The notes under the pieces: generated by a model
The model's input: only the letters and a program-made list of their open reading frames with translations
Told to the model about the DNA's origin: nothing
Databases searched by the model: none
Shown: positions 1 through 12,787 of the stretch, one piece after another
How the letters are laid out: each line of letters starts with the position of its first letter
Numbering within the stretch: position 1 is the first letter of the stretch
Position numbers and translations under genes: made by a program
From: Heterodera schachtii
Taxonomy: Eukaryota; Nematoda; Chromadorea; Rhabditida; Heteroderidae
Direction of reading: 5' to 3'
NCBI GenBank assembly: GCA_023374025.1
Contig: SIJG01000018.1
Coordinates: 775,947 to 839,946, forward strand
Length of the DNA: 64,000 nt

Positions 1-2
1 GT

Positions 3-950
3 AATTTCGGCTGTTCGTCGTTGGCCGATGAACAAAACGACTCGTTTTCTTCGCCCGTTGAAAAGCCGATTCTCCTCCATGTCGGCCTTTACAGCCGAGT
101 GATTTCACTTCCCGAGGGCCCGGCTTACAGATTCAAAGTGTTTTTGGATTCGGACTGGGAAAGTCCGACGACAACTGCCACAAATGATAATTCGAATAGG
201 ACGGAGTTGTCCGATTCGTCTTTTCTTATCAAAGAGGTATTTTTTGTGTTTGAACTTACAGATTAGTGAATGAGTCATTTTTGCAGGTGAACATTTCGAT
301 GACTTCGAATCATTCTCCGATTTTGGAACCAATGCAATGCATTTGTCCACCGTTTGGCTACTTGGAATGGGCACAAATCAGTGCAAGCGACCGAAAGAAG
401 CTACCCGTCACTGTGACAGTCACTGTGACCTACACAGACCAAGTCGTTCACCCGAGGAACACGCGCATTCAAATTCAACTCGATTCGCTTGCTAACGGCC
501 CGCGCGCTTTGTGTAATAAGCGAGTAGCCCTGAAGGTCAACGGACTCTCAAGCGAAGTGTGTTTGTCTCGAATCAGTTCCCAAATGCTGCTGAAGAGTCC
601 GCCGCCTTCGATGCAAGCATTACGGACGGGTCGCCGTCGATCTGCCGATTTGAATGCTTCCATTTCTCCATCAGGCGAAAGGACCGTGTCCAGCTCGAGC
701 CTACTCAATCGTACGTTCTTGACATTTGATTTTATTGATTTGCACCTTCGCAGGTTCACCCATTTGGGCTGACCTCGCCGCGACCATTCGAAATCCTTCC
801 GTTTGTCCAATTCGACCGTTGTCAAAGGCCATTTCATTGGATCGCTCTGTCGAACATACAAAACGGTCCACTTCAATTGATGTCAATGCGAACGAATGTG
901 AGAAGAAACGCGAAGATAAAGACAAGGTGACCGTAATTTTGACGAAGTAA
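3..950 (+). CDS. Unrecognised protein, C-terminal part (gene starts before the window)
   Basis: Three exons join in frame: 3-236, 287-710 and 754-950 (TAA). Both introns have GT...CAG borders (237-286 and 711-753). The piece encodes about 285 residues. The first half looks folded, with beta-like stretches near residues 30-45 and 105-150, including an alternating VTVTVTV run. The last third is Ser/Arg/Lys-rich and ends in a charged tail. I do not recognise the family. There is a faint resemblance to the C-terminal region of kinesin-3 (KIF13-type) proteins around the VTVTVTY stretch, too weak to name it. A polyadenylation signal (AATAAA) lies at 1590-1595. The N-terminus is outside the window. 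Confidence 0.6.
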
Positions 951-2485
951 AACGAGTCAGTTTTAAGAAATTAACGGATCCGATGCTTCGGTCTCGCCAA
1001 AGTGCGTTCACAGGACAAAAGGGAAAACCCCGAAGATTTTGTGGCCGTAAAAAATGCGCATCGGAGGTGCGAATCTAACAATTCGTAAGCAAAAATATGG
1101 TCCAAAATTCCAGAACGAACTAATTGATGGCGGTGATCAGCTTCAGAGTTCGGCCAATTTTTACCTAAGCCATCATTCGACCACTTCGTCAAGTGTTTCT
1201 CCTTCGTCTTTCTGTCCATCCAAAGATTCTCGCAACTCTTCTGGAATCGAAGGCCCATCATCGGCTGACTCGGAGAGTTTTACTGCAAAAACAAAACAAA
1301 GCGCTGACAGAGCCACGGAAAATGTGGGACAAAGTCGGGGAAATGTGAAATTGGATGATACGATTACGAAGGGCAATGTTGGGATGGAGAAGCTAACAAC
1401 AACTAATAACTAATTAAAAGGCAATCCGATGGTCGGATTTCATTCCAATTCACTTCACTTAATTGCAAATCTCTCAATTTATTACAACACTTACGTGTAT
1501 TCTCTTTCTGATAGTTAATTTCTCTTAACGAGTTTGTCATGGTGATACTTCAATCATTTAACATAAAATTGTGTTATTTTATACAAACCAATAAAAGTGT
1601 TGCTAAACAAATACGAGGACCAAATATTTTGTTTGTGGTATTAGCATTAGTCAATTAGGTTAAAAGTTGTGAAGCGAGTTTAGGAAAGGCTTCTGTAATC
1701 GCTTCCATGGAAGATAATTCGACTTGAAATTCTTCCCCATTTCCCGCATTGTTTTCTCCACCGATTTGTCCAAGCAAAATTTCAACTTCCGAAAATGTAA
1801 GGGGCAGACTTTTTCCTTCCGTTGTTTTTATGTCATATTCTTGGAAGGCAAGCGGAAGGAGAATCTGTGGGGGGGGGGGGGAGAGAAACGTTTGGATTGG
1901 AAGGGACTCACGAAAAAGTAAAGCATCAGAAAATGGAATTGGCCACTCATTGGGAATCCCACGGACGATGTTCTGTTGGGGAGCGTCAACAAAAGCGAGC
2001 AGTTTTTCTCATCCTTCGAAATTGACAGTTCGATTTGGTCCCCCTGAAAAAGTCGTGTTGGAGCTGTTTTCACAATTTTTTAATTCTTGTCTCTTTACTC
2101 CCTCTGTTTTCTCCTTTTCCTTTTTCTCTCTTCCCTTCCCCTCTACCCTTCTCTCTCTCTCTCCTTCACTCTCTCTGCCTGGCACCCTCTGTTTCTCCGT
2201 TCTCTCTCCTCCCTCCCCTCTATTTTCCTCCATCTCTCTCTTTTCCTCTCTCTCACTGTTTAGCACCCTCTCAATTCTCCTCTCTCTTCTTCCTCCCCTT
2301 TTCTTGCCTCTTCACTCTCTCTGTTTTCGTATTCGTTGAGCATCGTTTGGATGCGCAGTTCGAACTTCCGTTCCTCCTCCTTCTCCCTGGGAGGGTATTG
2401 TCCTCTCGTCGGCTGTGGCATTGCCAATGGTTTCTGTCGCTGCCCAAAATATTCCGACTGAGGGACCTGATCAGTTTCAGTCAGA
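951..2485. other. Intergenic: 3' flanks of two convergent genes, with a pyrimidine-rich tract
   Basis: No convincing gene. An open Ser-rich frame at 1054-1413 (+) directly follows a stop codon and could be 3' UTR or an alternative last exon of the upstream gene. AATAAA is at 1590-1595. A run of G lies near 1869-1880. About 2090-2340 is an almost pure CT tract that keeps several frames open on both strands but gives only low-complexity Ser/Pro/Leu peptides. The HDAC gene on the minus strand ends at 2486. Confidence 0.6.
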
Positions 2486-4174
2486 TCAAAGCCTTTGCTT
2501 TTGTACTGTTCGCCCCTTTTTCTGTACTTCGATTGGCCGCAACTTTCTTTTTGCCCTCAAAGCGTTCAGAATTTGAAGCCAACGCGCGAAGAATGGCCAT
2601 TTGTGGCGATGGACAAATTGAATTTGGAAGAGAGTGTTCAGGAAATCGGGCGAAGGACTGAGCTGGCAAAAGTGCCGAATTGGCGGTGCCTAATCCGTCC
2701 AAAGTTCGCTTCCGTTGCGTTCGCTTCTCCGTCACTTTACCCTTTGGACGAGTGCCCTCAAACTTTGCAGCGCCCCGTGGCAAACGCTCGGCAGAAAGTA
2801 ACCGCCCTCGAGCAGAAGGCAAAGAGGGACGCCCTGCTGTGCCAAAAGGCCCGTCATATAGCCGAAGCCGGCGGGGGACACTTCCATTTGCCCTTGGGGG
2901 TCGCCGATTCCTGCGTCGAAGCCGCAGGACACGAGGACAAGTCCGGGACGCCACTGGTGGATGATTGGAAGGACAATGCAGTGGAAGAAAGCGGCGTATT
3001 CGGCGTCCCCACAACCGACGGAATTCAATGGCACATTTATGGTGTTAGGATCTTTCGGAAGAACATCGCTGTTGGTCTGACATGAACACGTTTTGCTTAC
3101 ATTGGTGAACTATGGCACTTTCGGGGAGCTCGGGCCAAAAAGTGCCGCGTTCAAAGCGGTGAATGGACAGCAAAAGAATGCCCTCCGGGTCACCCTCCAC
3201 ACAATATTGCGTCCCCTGTGCCGCGTGCACATCCCAATCGACGATCAGAACCCTTTCAACGCCCAATGAGCGAGCTTTGCGAGCACAGATCGCAACATTA
3301 TTCAGCAGACAGAAGCCGCAAGGGTCGTTCTGCGAGGCCTTTAAAAGTGAGAAAATCCGACCAATGGCATTTGATTTCCTTTCGTCGTTTGATTGGCATT
3401 TCCCCCCCCCCCCCCGCGGCATTTGCCCTTTTACGTGATGGCCCGGCGGTCGAATGGCAACAAAAGCATTTGGGGCTTCACTGAAGAGAATGGATGGGAA
3501 GGAATAGCTGCACTTTGCTCCTTTCACCTTCCCCCATTTTGTGCCCTTTCTTTTGCCGTCTCAATGAGTGCCTCCGTCGCTTTTACCGCACATCCGGCAC
3601 TGAACGACGGACAAAGGCAATCAATCAATCACAATCAATCGATCGATGGGATGGATGGACAATCGGTTCGATCGAATGATTTCCTTTTTGGGCCCGACTG
3701 ACCTCAAAAGGGCGCATTCCCAACTTTTCCCATTCACATAAATGTCCTCATGCTCGGAACTGAACTGTTCCATCGCTTCCTTCAAAATGATTCAAAAAAG
3801 CAACAAAAAGTGCCAATGCTACCAAATCGGGCAGCGAAGAAGCGTCGCGAATGCATTGGACCTTCCGTTTTTGGAATTAATCATCAAATTTTGACCATTT
3901 TGGGCCCACTGACATATTCCAAACTGTGCACCAAAAGAATGTCTGAGAGGGGACACTCCGCCGGGGGGAGGCGAACGCATTGGGCGAGCAGCGGACGATC
4001 GCTCTGCGAAGAAAAAGGGGCCAATGAACGGAACGAATTCCGAATGGCAAATGCCTCGATTGTGTCCAGAAGGGCACCCAATCGGTCGGGCTTCTCAATG
4101 TGATCGGCGTCCCACTCGCATTTGTGTTGCAACATGCGCCGATCGGAGACGAAAAAAGTTGGCGGAACGGACAT
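2486..4174 (-). CDS. Class II histone deacetylase (HDAC6/HDAC10-like), single catalytic domain
   Basis: A zinc-dependent deacetylase of about 393 residues built from seven exons on the minus strand: 4174-3914, 3779-3703, 3599-3528, 3480-3435, 3338-3101, 3051-2741 and 2662-2486. All phases agree. Visible family marks are the N-terminal QHKCEWD motif, RPPGHH (catalytic His pair), DWDVHAAQGTQY (zinc Asp and His), GFDAGIGDP (second zinc Asp) and LEGGY. The C-terminal exon carries the VHRHKW helix seen after class IIb domains. HDAC6 proper has two catalytic domains and a ubiquitin-binding zinc finger; here there is one domain and no finger, so the protein is nearer HDAC10 in layout. Substrates such as tubulin or polyamines cannot be told from sequence. 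Its ATG lies 284 bp after the NOC2 stop on the same strand. Confidence 0.88.
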
Positions 4175-4457
4175 TTTGGGGAATTCAAAACGAAAACGGA
4201 GGGACAAAAAAACAAATGAATAAGGAAAAAGAACGGAAACGGAGAAACTCAACCCCTTATCAATTGGTGACAGAACGGAAAAAGGACGAACAAACTCTTT
4301 TTTATTGCATTTGCAAAACCAAAATTATTTGCCTAACGAAAATGATAAGGAAAAGAGTCGTTTTTTGGAGACCAATTTTAATAAAAATTAAACAAAACAA
4401 ACAAAAACATTTTGCAAAGAAAAGAAAACAATTTTAATTTGCTTTTTCTCCACCGTT

Positions 4458-6741
4458 TTATGCTGACTGTGAGAAGAGTCCTTTCAACTGAGAAAAAAGT
4501 CGGACATGTTCGGGATTGGCACACACTTTGAGGAAGCGCTGAAAAGGAGAAAATGGCCTTACTCGACATTTAAACAATTTCCGCCCGATTCTCCCCAGCC
4601 CACCCCCAAGAGGGTTTAATGATTCGGGTATGGGGGACGTAATGCACCCATTTTATCACCTTCAATTTGACGGTAATTGGGGCGACGATTGGTGCGGCGG
4701 CGGCGCCTTCTCGAGAGTTCAGCAAGTTAAGACAATCGGTGATCAGTGCGAACAGTCGCTGGCCCAAATGAGCACGGACTCCGGCGTCGTCCAACTGTTC
4801 GCCCGACAATCGGAGCATTCGTTCGGTGTTCGGTTCGCGTGTTCGACCTTTGCCCGCCGTTGGCCTTTTGGCGTCGATCTGTGCCAACTCATCCAAAAGC
4901 TGACAAAGAAATGGGAAAATGGAAGCCAAAGGAAGGCAAAGGCACCTCAACGGCAAAGGCTAAACTCGGGACGAACACTTCGGATTCTCTTTGGATGTCC
5001 AAAAGCATTTGAATCGAATGAATTCGCAATGGGAAGAATTTAGTGGAAGGGAAAAGCCTTAAAATTGGACAGAAAATGGGCAATTAATGTGCAACACAAC
5101 AAAAGCACCTCCAAAGGGAATTGATCACTTCCACGAGCGGATGGACCAACTCAGAGAACCAATTGGCACTTTTGTCGGACGACGGCCGAAAGCGTTTAGA
5201 GCCTTCGCAAATGACCAAAACCCAAAGTTGAAGGCCCTTGACGAACTGCCAATTGTACACGGTTTGGATCAAATCCTGAAAAGCCAACCAAAACGATAAA
5301 TATAAATGTGAATGCCTTTTTGCACCTTTCGTTTGGCAATCATTGCATTTCGAAGGTGAATGGCGAACTGGCGGATGTAAACGAATGCGTATTGGTAAGC
5401 TTGGGAAGGATGGACAAAAGTCAGTTCGGCGAGAGAACACTGACAAAGGGAAGGGAAGCGAAAGAGTCGGCAAAGTTTCGGCGGAATTAAGGCGGCACCT
5501 GCATAAAGTGAATGAAAGGCAATGTTTCCTCGTCAATGGTTTTGCAATTGGCGACAGTACGCCGTGTAACAATTCTGAACATTGACAACATTAACAAAAT
5601 AAGTGAGTGCCAAGGAAATTCGGACTTTGTAAACGGCGGGGAAACACTCGGAGTCGAGCCTGGCAATTTTGCACAACGCCACGAAGGCAATGCAACGGAT
5701 TTCTTCCGTTTTGCGACTCCAAAAATGGGTCAAAACCTTGAAAAATCAAATCTCTTAGTAACAAATGGGCATAATCGGAAAGGACCTTTATGAGGGATTT
5801 ACAAAGTTTGGGGAAATGGAGGAACAAGTCGACGAGATCAGTGACGACGCGAAGGGTCGACAGCAAAACTTGGACAGAATCGACTTCCATGAGAAACTGA
5901 AAATGGGGGGAAAGGGGGGAGAGATTCAAAGAAGAAACCCGGGAAAGTTCGAATTTGGGTCTTACAATTTGCACGGCCGACAGAAAAGACTTTGTCAGTG
6001 CGCCGTATTTGTGCCAATGTTTAAAGTGAGTTGATTCCCTCTTCTTCGGGCCTCTCTGCAAAGTTTTCAGATTAAACTCAACTCGAAACACTGAGAGGGC
6101 TTAAGTTTCTCTCTCCATTTTGACTCATTTAAGGAAAGTATTAAAAATGAAGATGTTAGTACATAATTCTTCATAAAATTCAAAAAAAACGGTGATTTTT
6201 TTGGAAACGTCTTATTGGGTTAGTAAATTACTCACTCTGTTCGATGGTCGTCCCTTTTTCCCGTCGATTGGATGCAACAATTTGAACAAACATTTGCCCA
6301 CACTTTTGAAGCAAAGTCGAATTATGCCGTCGAACACCAAAATTGGAGGGATTAAATCCATACGAATTTTGTCCATTTTTACCTTTTTCTTTCTCCACGG
6401 CAAATTCCGTCTCCTCCAATTTCAATTGGCCTTTTCCTTCGCCCACTCGCGCAACGCATGCCAAAAAAGAGCCAATGGCCACCCCAACAGAACGCGAAAG
6501 GATTTTCTTGTTTTTGACCGGGCGACTAAGAACGGACTCCAAACGGTCGAGGAGAGAATTGTCGACCAAAAGACGACCATTTTCGGGATGACGATGGAGA
6601 GAAATGCCAAGGCATTTTCCATCGGACGACCCTTGGGAATCCAACGAAGCGTCGGACTCAAAACCATCTGCAGAAAGTTAGGGACAATGTTCCCACAATC
6701 AAATGTCCAAACTCACCTCCTTTTATCTTTTGGGCAGGCAT
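4458..6741 (-). CDS. Nucleolar complex protein 2 (NOC2L/PRO-2-like), ribosome biogenesis
   Basis: NOC2 helps move pre-60S particles through nucleolus and nucleoplasm. Eleven exons: 6741-6717, 6667-6236, 6055-5966, 5896-5786, 5736-5626, 5574-5499, 5439-5326, 5275-5109, 5057-4946, 4899-4660 and 4538-4458. Diagnostic stretches are TLPFIHFMQ, AYQYAFVYIRQFAIHLRNA, YNWQFVKGLQLWVLV, KFFPLRIHSIQ and FVPSLAF, in family order. The protein is about 518 residues and lacks the long acidic C-terminal tail of mammalian NOC2L. Exons 2 (432 bp) and 6 (76 bp) each hold exactly one base too many: the first half of exon 2 reads in one frame and the conserved VFDGIIRLCFK part in the next, and exon 6 shifts at its start. 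These may be assembly errors or real lesions. The ATG lies 161 bp after the CCDC174-like stop. Confidence 0.86.
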
Positions 6742-6901
6742 CACTGAATTAATTCTATTCAAATCATAGGCAATTTTAACAATTTAAAAGGAAGTAAAAA
6801 TAGACGAAAAAACTATTCATTGCTCACTGATTGTGAGTTAAGTGATACAAATTTATTTATTATTATTTTCCGAATGGTCCGTCCATTCATTTTCTTTAGC
6901 T

Positions 6902-8494
6902 TCAGTTTTTGCGTTTCTTCTTCCCCCTTCCGTCGTTTTCTTCGCCGTAATAAAATGAAGGAGGTGCAAATTCGTCCTCGCGTTCGTCCCGCTGTTCCTC
7001 CGCCCATCGCATGCATCCGATTTTGCCACGGTCCCACTCCCGCACTCCAAACCTTTGCTTTTTCTGCTCAGGCTCTTTAGTCGTTTTTGCTTCGGGCGAA
7101 GAGGGAGGCAACGGAATGGCGGAAACATCCGACTAAAAGGAAAATTAAAACCAAAAAATGAAAATAACCTATTTTATGGAGCGCGGACTAATTAACCCAC
7201 TACGAAAAATTATGTGCAAAAAAACGTACCTCCGTTGTTTCTGCTGCTCCTTTTTGTTCTTCTTCTTCTTCGTCCTCACTGCTTGGAATGGGTTCGAGTC
7301 CCATTCTGAAAATAAGCAATTCGTTTGTTTTTTTTTCAGTTCGTCCGTCTCTCCCCGATGGAAAATTGGATAAAAAAAAAATTGTAATCAAATAACTGAC
7401 AAGTCATTTCGACAATTGTTAGATGGTAATAAAAGATGTCAGTTTGCCATGGATACGCCTATTAAGAAATACGAATGGGTTTTAATTAATGTGTTTAAAA
7501 ATAAAAAATGGCATGGCTGTCCAATTTCCCCCCCCGGGTCCATCTCCGCCCCTCCCCCACTCACCTCGCCCTCACTCTGTTCAGCCTACGTCGTTCTTCC
7601 GCTTCCTCCTCATTCCTTTGTCGCTTCCGTTCCGCCCTTTTCCGATGCGTTTCCTCCGTCATCGCTATCAGTTCCTTTATCTTCTGCTCACGCGCCTCCT
7701 CGTCCATTGTCGGCAAAGGGACGTGAGAAGCGCCGAACACGCGGCCTTTGTCTTCGGAGTAATCGTAGTGAACGACGAGCGGAGATTCACTGAAAAGGAA
7801 ACAAAAGCAGAGATTAGCATAAGCTTTGATTAAGAAATGTTTTTTTAATTTATCTAAAATATTAAAGAAATGGCCACCGTCGCCCACCCACCGCCCAAAT
7901 TGCCAAAACCCAAACAATTCATTTGTCCCCATTTCGCAATTGCCACTCACAGAGTGAACATCGCTCCCTCCCCCCGACTTTCTCCGTTCGTTTCTGAAGA
8001 AGTGCTCGGTTTGTTCCTCGCTTCTTCCTCCAATTCCTTTTTCTTCGTGTGAAAATCGACCAAAAATTCGGCCTCTTTTCCGTCGTCGTAAACCAATCGT
8101 TCGCCCTTTGCCATTCGTTCATAAATTGCCGCCTTTTGCTGAAGGATTTGCTGCTGCTTGGCCCTCTGTTGCTCCTCTTTTCTAATTGCTTCCTCATTTT
8201 GACGAATTCGCTGTGCTCTTAGCGTTGAAACTTCGCTTTTTGCTTTCTAAAATTTAATTTAAATGGAAATCACTTAAAAACTCGTGCCTTTTCCTCTTTG
8301 CTTATGGCCAAAATGTTATTTCGTGGAGTGCGCCGGTGCGTCGGCTCCGTGGCGAATGACTGCGACTTCCCCGCAATGGCGGCATCGCGACGTTTGATGA
8401 ACTCGGTTTGCAAATCCAAGAAGGAAGAGACGTTTTCTGTGTGTAAAACTGGCTGAGGCGGAGCGACTGGCGTTTCTTCTTGTTCATCAGCCAT
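6902..8494 (-). CDS. CCDC174-like nuclear coiled-coil protein
   Basis: Five exons, 8494-8282, 8246-7951, 7789-7565, 7305-7230 and 7132-6902, give about 346 residues with consistent phases. The first donor (GTTTTT) is weak, but joining there restores a continuous Lys/Ala/Glu helix. Family features are an N-terminal FLDLQTEFIKRRDA helix, a long charged coiled coil, an acidic SSEDEEEEE patch, and a C-terminal REWDRGK followed by DEREDEFAPPSFYY. CCDC174 is a nuclear protein linked to the exon-junction/spliceosome. An in-frame ATG also occurs at 8518; 8494 has the better context. It is the first gene of a close three-gene minus-strand series with NOC2 and the HDAC. Confidence 0.78.
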
Positions 8495-8599
8495 TTTTTG
8501 TATGTCTAAAGAATGCATAAAAATAAACTAAAAGCTTTCAAATTTGGGTGTAAAAGCGTAAAATGTTATCCAAAAAATAACAAAATTAAGCCAAATCAA

Positions 8600-9425
8600 G
8601 TATTGAGATATATAATCCGGATTAATCCTGCAAATCCGGCAATCCTGCAAATCCTGCATTCAAAATTTGCCGGATCCTGCGCAGGATTGCGGATTTTTGG
8701 AAATTTTGAAAAAATTTCAATTAAATTTCAAAAATTTTCCAAAAAAGAAAAAATGCCTGACAATTTGAAAAAGAAATTTTTAGGGGTTGGCGGGATGCAT
8801 TAAAAGGGGCGACTAAGATTTTTCAAATGGGTCAGACGGTAAAAAGAGATCGGGAATCAAATCTGTTAATGGTCCATAAATTTGAATAATTTTTACATTT
8901 CAAAAATGCTTTTTTCGGCGCAATTTTTTCAAAAACTAGGAACAAAGAGGTCCGGCTGTGCCGATAGGCGCCGTCTGAAAATTTTTTGGAAAATTTTGTC
9001 AATTTCGTAACTGATTTTGTCCAAAAATGACCAAATGTCGCACTTTTTGACTCATTTCTACAGTATTAATAAATAAAAGCCGGTCCGGCGGTGCCGAAGG
9101 CGCCGCCGGGAAATTTTTTTTTTGCAAATTCTAGGTAAAATTGAGATGAAAATTGGGTCTAATTTGATTGAATTTATTATAAATTTATTCAAAAATTTTG
9201 GCATTCTGTTTTTCAAAAAATCAATGAAATCCTGCCGGATCCTGCACAAAAATCTAATTTGCGGATCCTGTTGCAGGATTGGAATTCAAAATCTTTTGCC
9301 GGACCGGATCCGGCCGGATTAATCCTGCAAATCCTGCAATCCTGCATTTTCCAAAAAATGCAGGATTGCGGATTGGGATCCTGCAAAATCCTGCGCAGGA
9401 TCCGGTCCTGCTCCGGTCTCTAGGT
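8600..9425. repeat. Interspersed repeat with AATCCTGC motifs at both ends
   Basis: Dense copies of AATCCTGCAAATCCTGC and its complement occur at about 8620-8700 and again at 9230-9420, bracketing AT-rich filler. Two GC-rich palindromic blocks of the form GGTGCCGAAGGCGCC lie near 8950 and 9090. This looks like a non-autonomous mobile element or its remains. I could not define clean terminal repeats or a target duplication. Confidence 0.5.
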
Positions 9426-9534
9426 AGGGGTGTATTTTTCGTTTTTATTGCATTTTTTTAACAAATGGGCAAAACGCCAAAATAGTGAAAATATTGTTTT
9501 TCAAAAATTTTTATTCCGGCAATTTTTTAAAAGT

Positions 9535-9650
9535 TATGAAATCATGTTTCCCCGCTGATCACGAATACGGCAGCATCCATTTCTACCGGATTCGTGATCA
9601 GATACCCCGAAACTCTTGGGAGCATGTTTTCATGACTTTAAAAAAAAATT
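9535..9650. repeat. Inverted repeat with GCTGATCACGAAT core
   Basis: Two arms face each other: GCTGATCACGAATACGG at about 9557-9573 and CCGGATTCGTGATCAGATA at about 9587-9604. Flanking similarity extends outward (ATGAAATCATGTTT against ATGTTTTCATGAC). The same TGATCACGAAT core is in the intronic element at 29996-30384, so both belong to one palindromic repeat family. Confidence 0.6.
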
Positions 9651-11637
9651 TCGAAAAATAGGGGGAGGGACAAATCAAAGTATTACTCTACCCTCGTACC
9701 TATCCCAACTCGTATTGTTTTTGACAAAAAATCGTTATAACTTTAAACAAAGTCAACCAAATTAATTAATTATGGTATCATTCGGTAGCTCTTAAGGTTC
9801 TAGAAAAATTTTATCATCTTTGAAAAAGTGAAAAATTGAAGAATACTGTCGGGATTGAAAATGTATAAAAATTATATACAGTATCAATCAACTCCTCTTT
9901 GTCTGTAATTAATTATTCGAAAGAATTGGAATTTTTTGGCGGCAACAGCTCCCTGAAGAATTACAGACCCGGGACTGGTGTCCAAGTGCCAACGGGATTC
10001 AACAACAAAAAAAAATTAATTCAATATAAAATGTCAATTTTATAAAGAGAAAAATATCTAAAAAAAACCTAGTAGCATAAATGTTGAGCAAAAAAGTCTT
10101 TTACACAAACTCGATTAGATCACTTCTTCATGGTAATCTGAAGACCTCAAAATACACAATGAAAATCTGGAAATTTTCTGAAAATTCCTACGGGATTGGA
10201 AAATTTTTTCTGGAAAAAATGAATAGGCTAATTGAAAAGAGCACAAATTTCTACCGAATTTACGAATTATACCCACAGAGATAGGTCAAAATTGTCATTA
10301 TAGAAAATAACTGATCTACCGTAATTAAAAGGAAAATGAATGAAAATGATCTTTTACATTGTATTCTTCGAAAATGCGCAATGAACTTGAATAATTTAAA
10401 CTTTTCATTAAATTAAATTGCCGAAATAAACCTTTGCTTTTCTTTTTTCCCACTGTCAATTCAATTTGTCCATGTGTTTGGCTATCCAATGCTTTTTGCT
10501 TCAGAGATTGGCTTTTTCCCGAAGGCGAAATGAATCATTTTCTAATCGAATTTACATATGTATTAATGTTGTTTTGACTTGTACATCGTTTTGCTAATGA
10601 CCTCCAAATGATGAAATCAAAAACAGAAATTGCAAATTACCAATAAAAAACATTTAATTTGCTTTTGCTAATATGCCAAAAGGCATTGTTTATCGTTACC
10701 ACTTTTCCAATGATAAAAACAGTCAATTAGCTATAATTTAATCACTTTGCGTTTTCGTTGCCTTTGCCTTCCCTTTTACCGGTGTCTGTGCCCCCCCCCC
10801 CTTCCGGTGCCGAATCGCACCTTTCCCCCCCCTCCCCTCCCCTCCCATTCCGGATGCCCTCCCCCGTCCCCCATTTTCAAGGACTTCCCCTCCCCTCCCT
10901 CCCCCTGTCTTCTTTCTTTTCTGGATGAGACGGATGGATGAAAAATGCCTTTGCTTCCGATTTTCCAATTAAACGCAAAAAATGTTTCAGCGTTTGGCTT
11001 GGGACGCAGCAATTGGTGATGGGAATGTGCGCGAAAGGTAAAAAACGGACAAAACGACAACAAACACGGTGGACTTTGGTCAGCGCCCATTTCCGAAATG
11101 TTTTCGCCTTTATTTCTCTTCGGTTGGCCAATCGGCGGGGACTGTCCCCCGACGGACGGACGGACTTTTTGCGACGATTTGGGCAATTGAGCCGAAGCGA
11201 AGAAACGAAGCGGGGAGAAGCAGGCGGCCGATTGATTGCCTTGCCCTTCATGCACTCGTTGTGAAATTCCACTTTATTAGCATTTAGGCCGAAATGAGAT
11301 TTTGAAGAGGCGGGGACGGCACTTCCCCTGGGGCGAAATTGCCTGAGGGCACTGTTTCCCCCTTCGGGGACATTCCTTCCCATTCTCTTCCCAGCCCTGC
11401 CCATCACCCATTTGCATTGTTTCATCTCATTTCACGTTTGCCTGTGGTCAAATGTTTTCACACCCTACCCACCAAATTAGACAAATTGCCTAATGCCAAA
11501 ACAATCCTTCCGGGCAATCACGGCCATTAATTACCCCCCCCCCCTCCTCCCCCTCCCATTTGCCACACATTCCTGCCCCGTCCAAATGCTCTTCCGTTAC
11601 TTTCGTCTCTCTCTCCTCTCTCTCTCTCTCACTCCCT

Positions 11638-11669
<32 letters not shown>

Positions 11670-12718
11670 CTCTCTCTCTCCCCCTTATCATTTACTCTTG
11701 GTAATTGGAGAAAGGCTCTTTTGCTTCCTCTTTCCTTCAAAGGTCCATTTCGCTTCATTTTCGTTCTCTTCTTATCCAGCGAAATGGCCAATTCTGGAGG
11801 GACTGAGGGGGGGGGGGGGGGGATTCACTCGAGAATGAGGAATAATGCGCATTCATTTGGCCCCATTCCGACCATTTTGGCTAATCGATCGGATGGGTCC
11901 CCCCTCCCTCTCCCCCCCCCCCCGTTTCTCTCCCACTCTTTCCTTCCATCCATTCATCCGCTCCTCCACCTTTCTTCCCCCTCCCCCCGCTGTTTGCTCA
12001 CCTTTGGGGCGGTCACGGAAGGATTGCGGCGACGACGGCGACGAAGGACAGAATGGTGGAAGAGATGGGAGGCGGGGGGAGAGAGGGACGAGTTGGTGGG
12101 TGGAGGGGAGGGGGGGGGGGGGGGGGAGGGGTCCATGGGGGGAGGGTGCCCCATCTCTGCGCCCTCTCCCTCCCCCCCTCCCCCGTCTCATACTGTCGTC
12201 GTTCGTTCCTCTGAGTACCTTCCACTTCCCCTCCATCCCCCCTCTCTCTCTCTCTCCCTCCCCTCCATCCATCTCTCTCATCACCAAATCCCGCTTTTCC
12301 ACATCGCATTTAATCCTTCCAAAACGCCAAAAAAGCAATCCCATCCCTCGGCCGCCCCTTCTCACAAATCCGTTTTCAATAGTCAAACTTAATCACCAAG
12401 ACAAACTTTTTTCGGGGATTAACTGTCCCAATTTCTCGAGACATTTTTGGAAGAAAAATGCATCGACTTTATGACTACTAATGGAGTGTTATTTTTGAGG
12501 AATGACCGACGGCGAAAGGCCCTTCTCAATAAAAAATGCCAAATCGAAACTATTTAATCTAAAAGCATTATTAATTGTGGATTCATTTTGCTAATTTTAC
12601 ATTAAGGAGGGTCAGCTTATGCTTATGTCCTGGACTAATTCAGCAGCGGCTGCTGCAGCAGCTGAAGAAATGACCAAAAGAGCATTGGTTAGTTAAGGGG
12701 GGAAGCAGAAACTTTGGG

Positions 12719-12787
12719 CATTTTGGGAAGAAGTGAATTGGCATTTTGGGAAGAAGTGAATTGGCATTTTGGGAAGAAGTGAATGGG
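12719..12787. repeat. 23-bp tandem repeat, three copies
   Basis: A 23-bp unit beginning CATTTTGGGAAGAAGTGAA is repeated head to tail at 12719-12741, 12742-12764 and 12765-12787; the last copy diverges at its end. Confidence 0.85.

Noticed and set aside
1749..2339. Overlapping frames in the 2-kb region
   Set aside because: Same cause: a pure CT tract. No conserved residues.
7270..7310. GGTTCGAGTCCC, another T-loop look-alike
   Set aside because: It is coding sequence of the CCDC174-like gene (MGLEPIPSSEDEE).
11493..12474. Long open frames on both strands (up to about 300 residues)
   Set aside because: They translate CT repeats and poly(C)/poly(G) runs; composition is Ser/Pro/Leu or Arg/Glu/Gly only, with no splice or family support.
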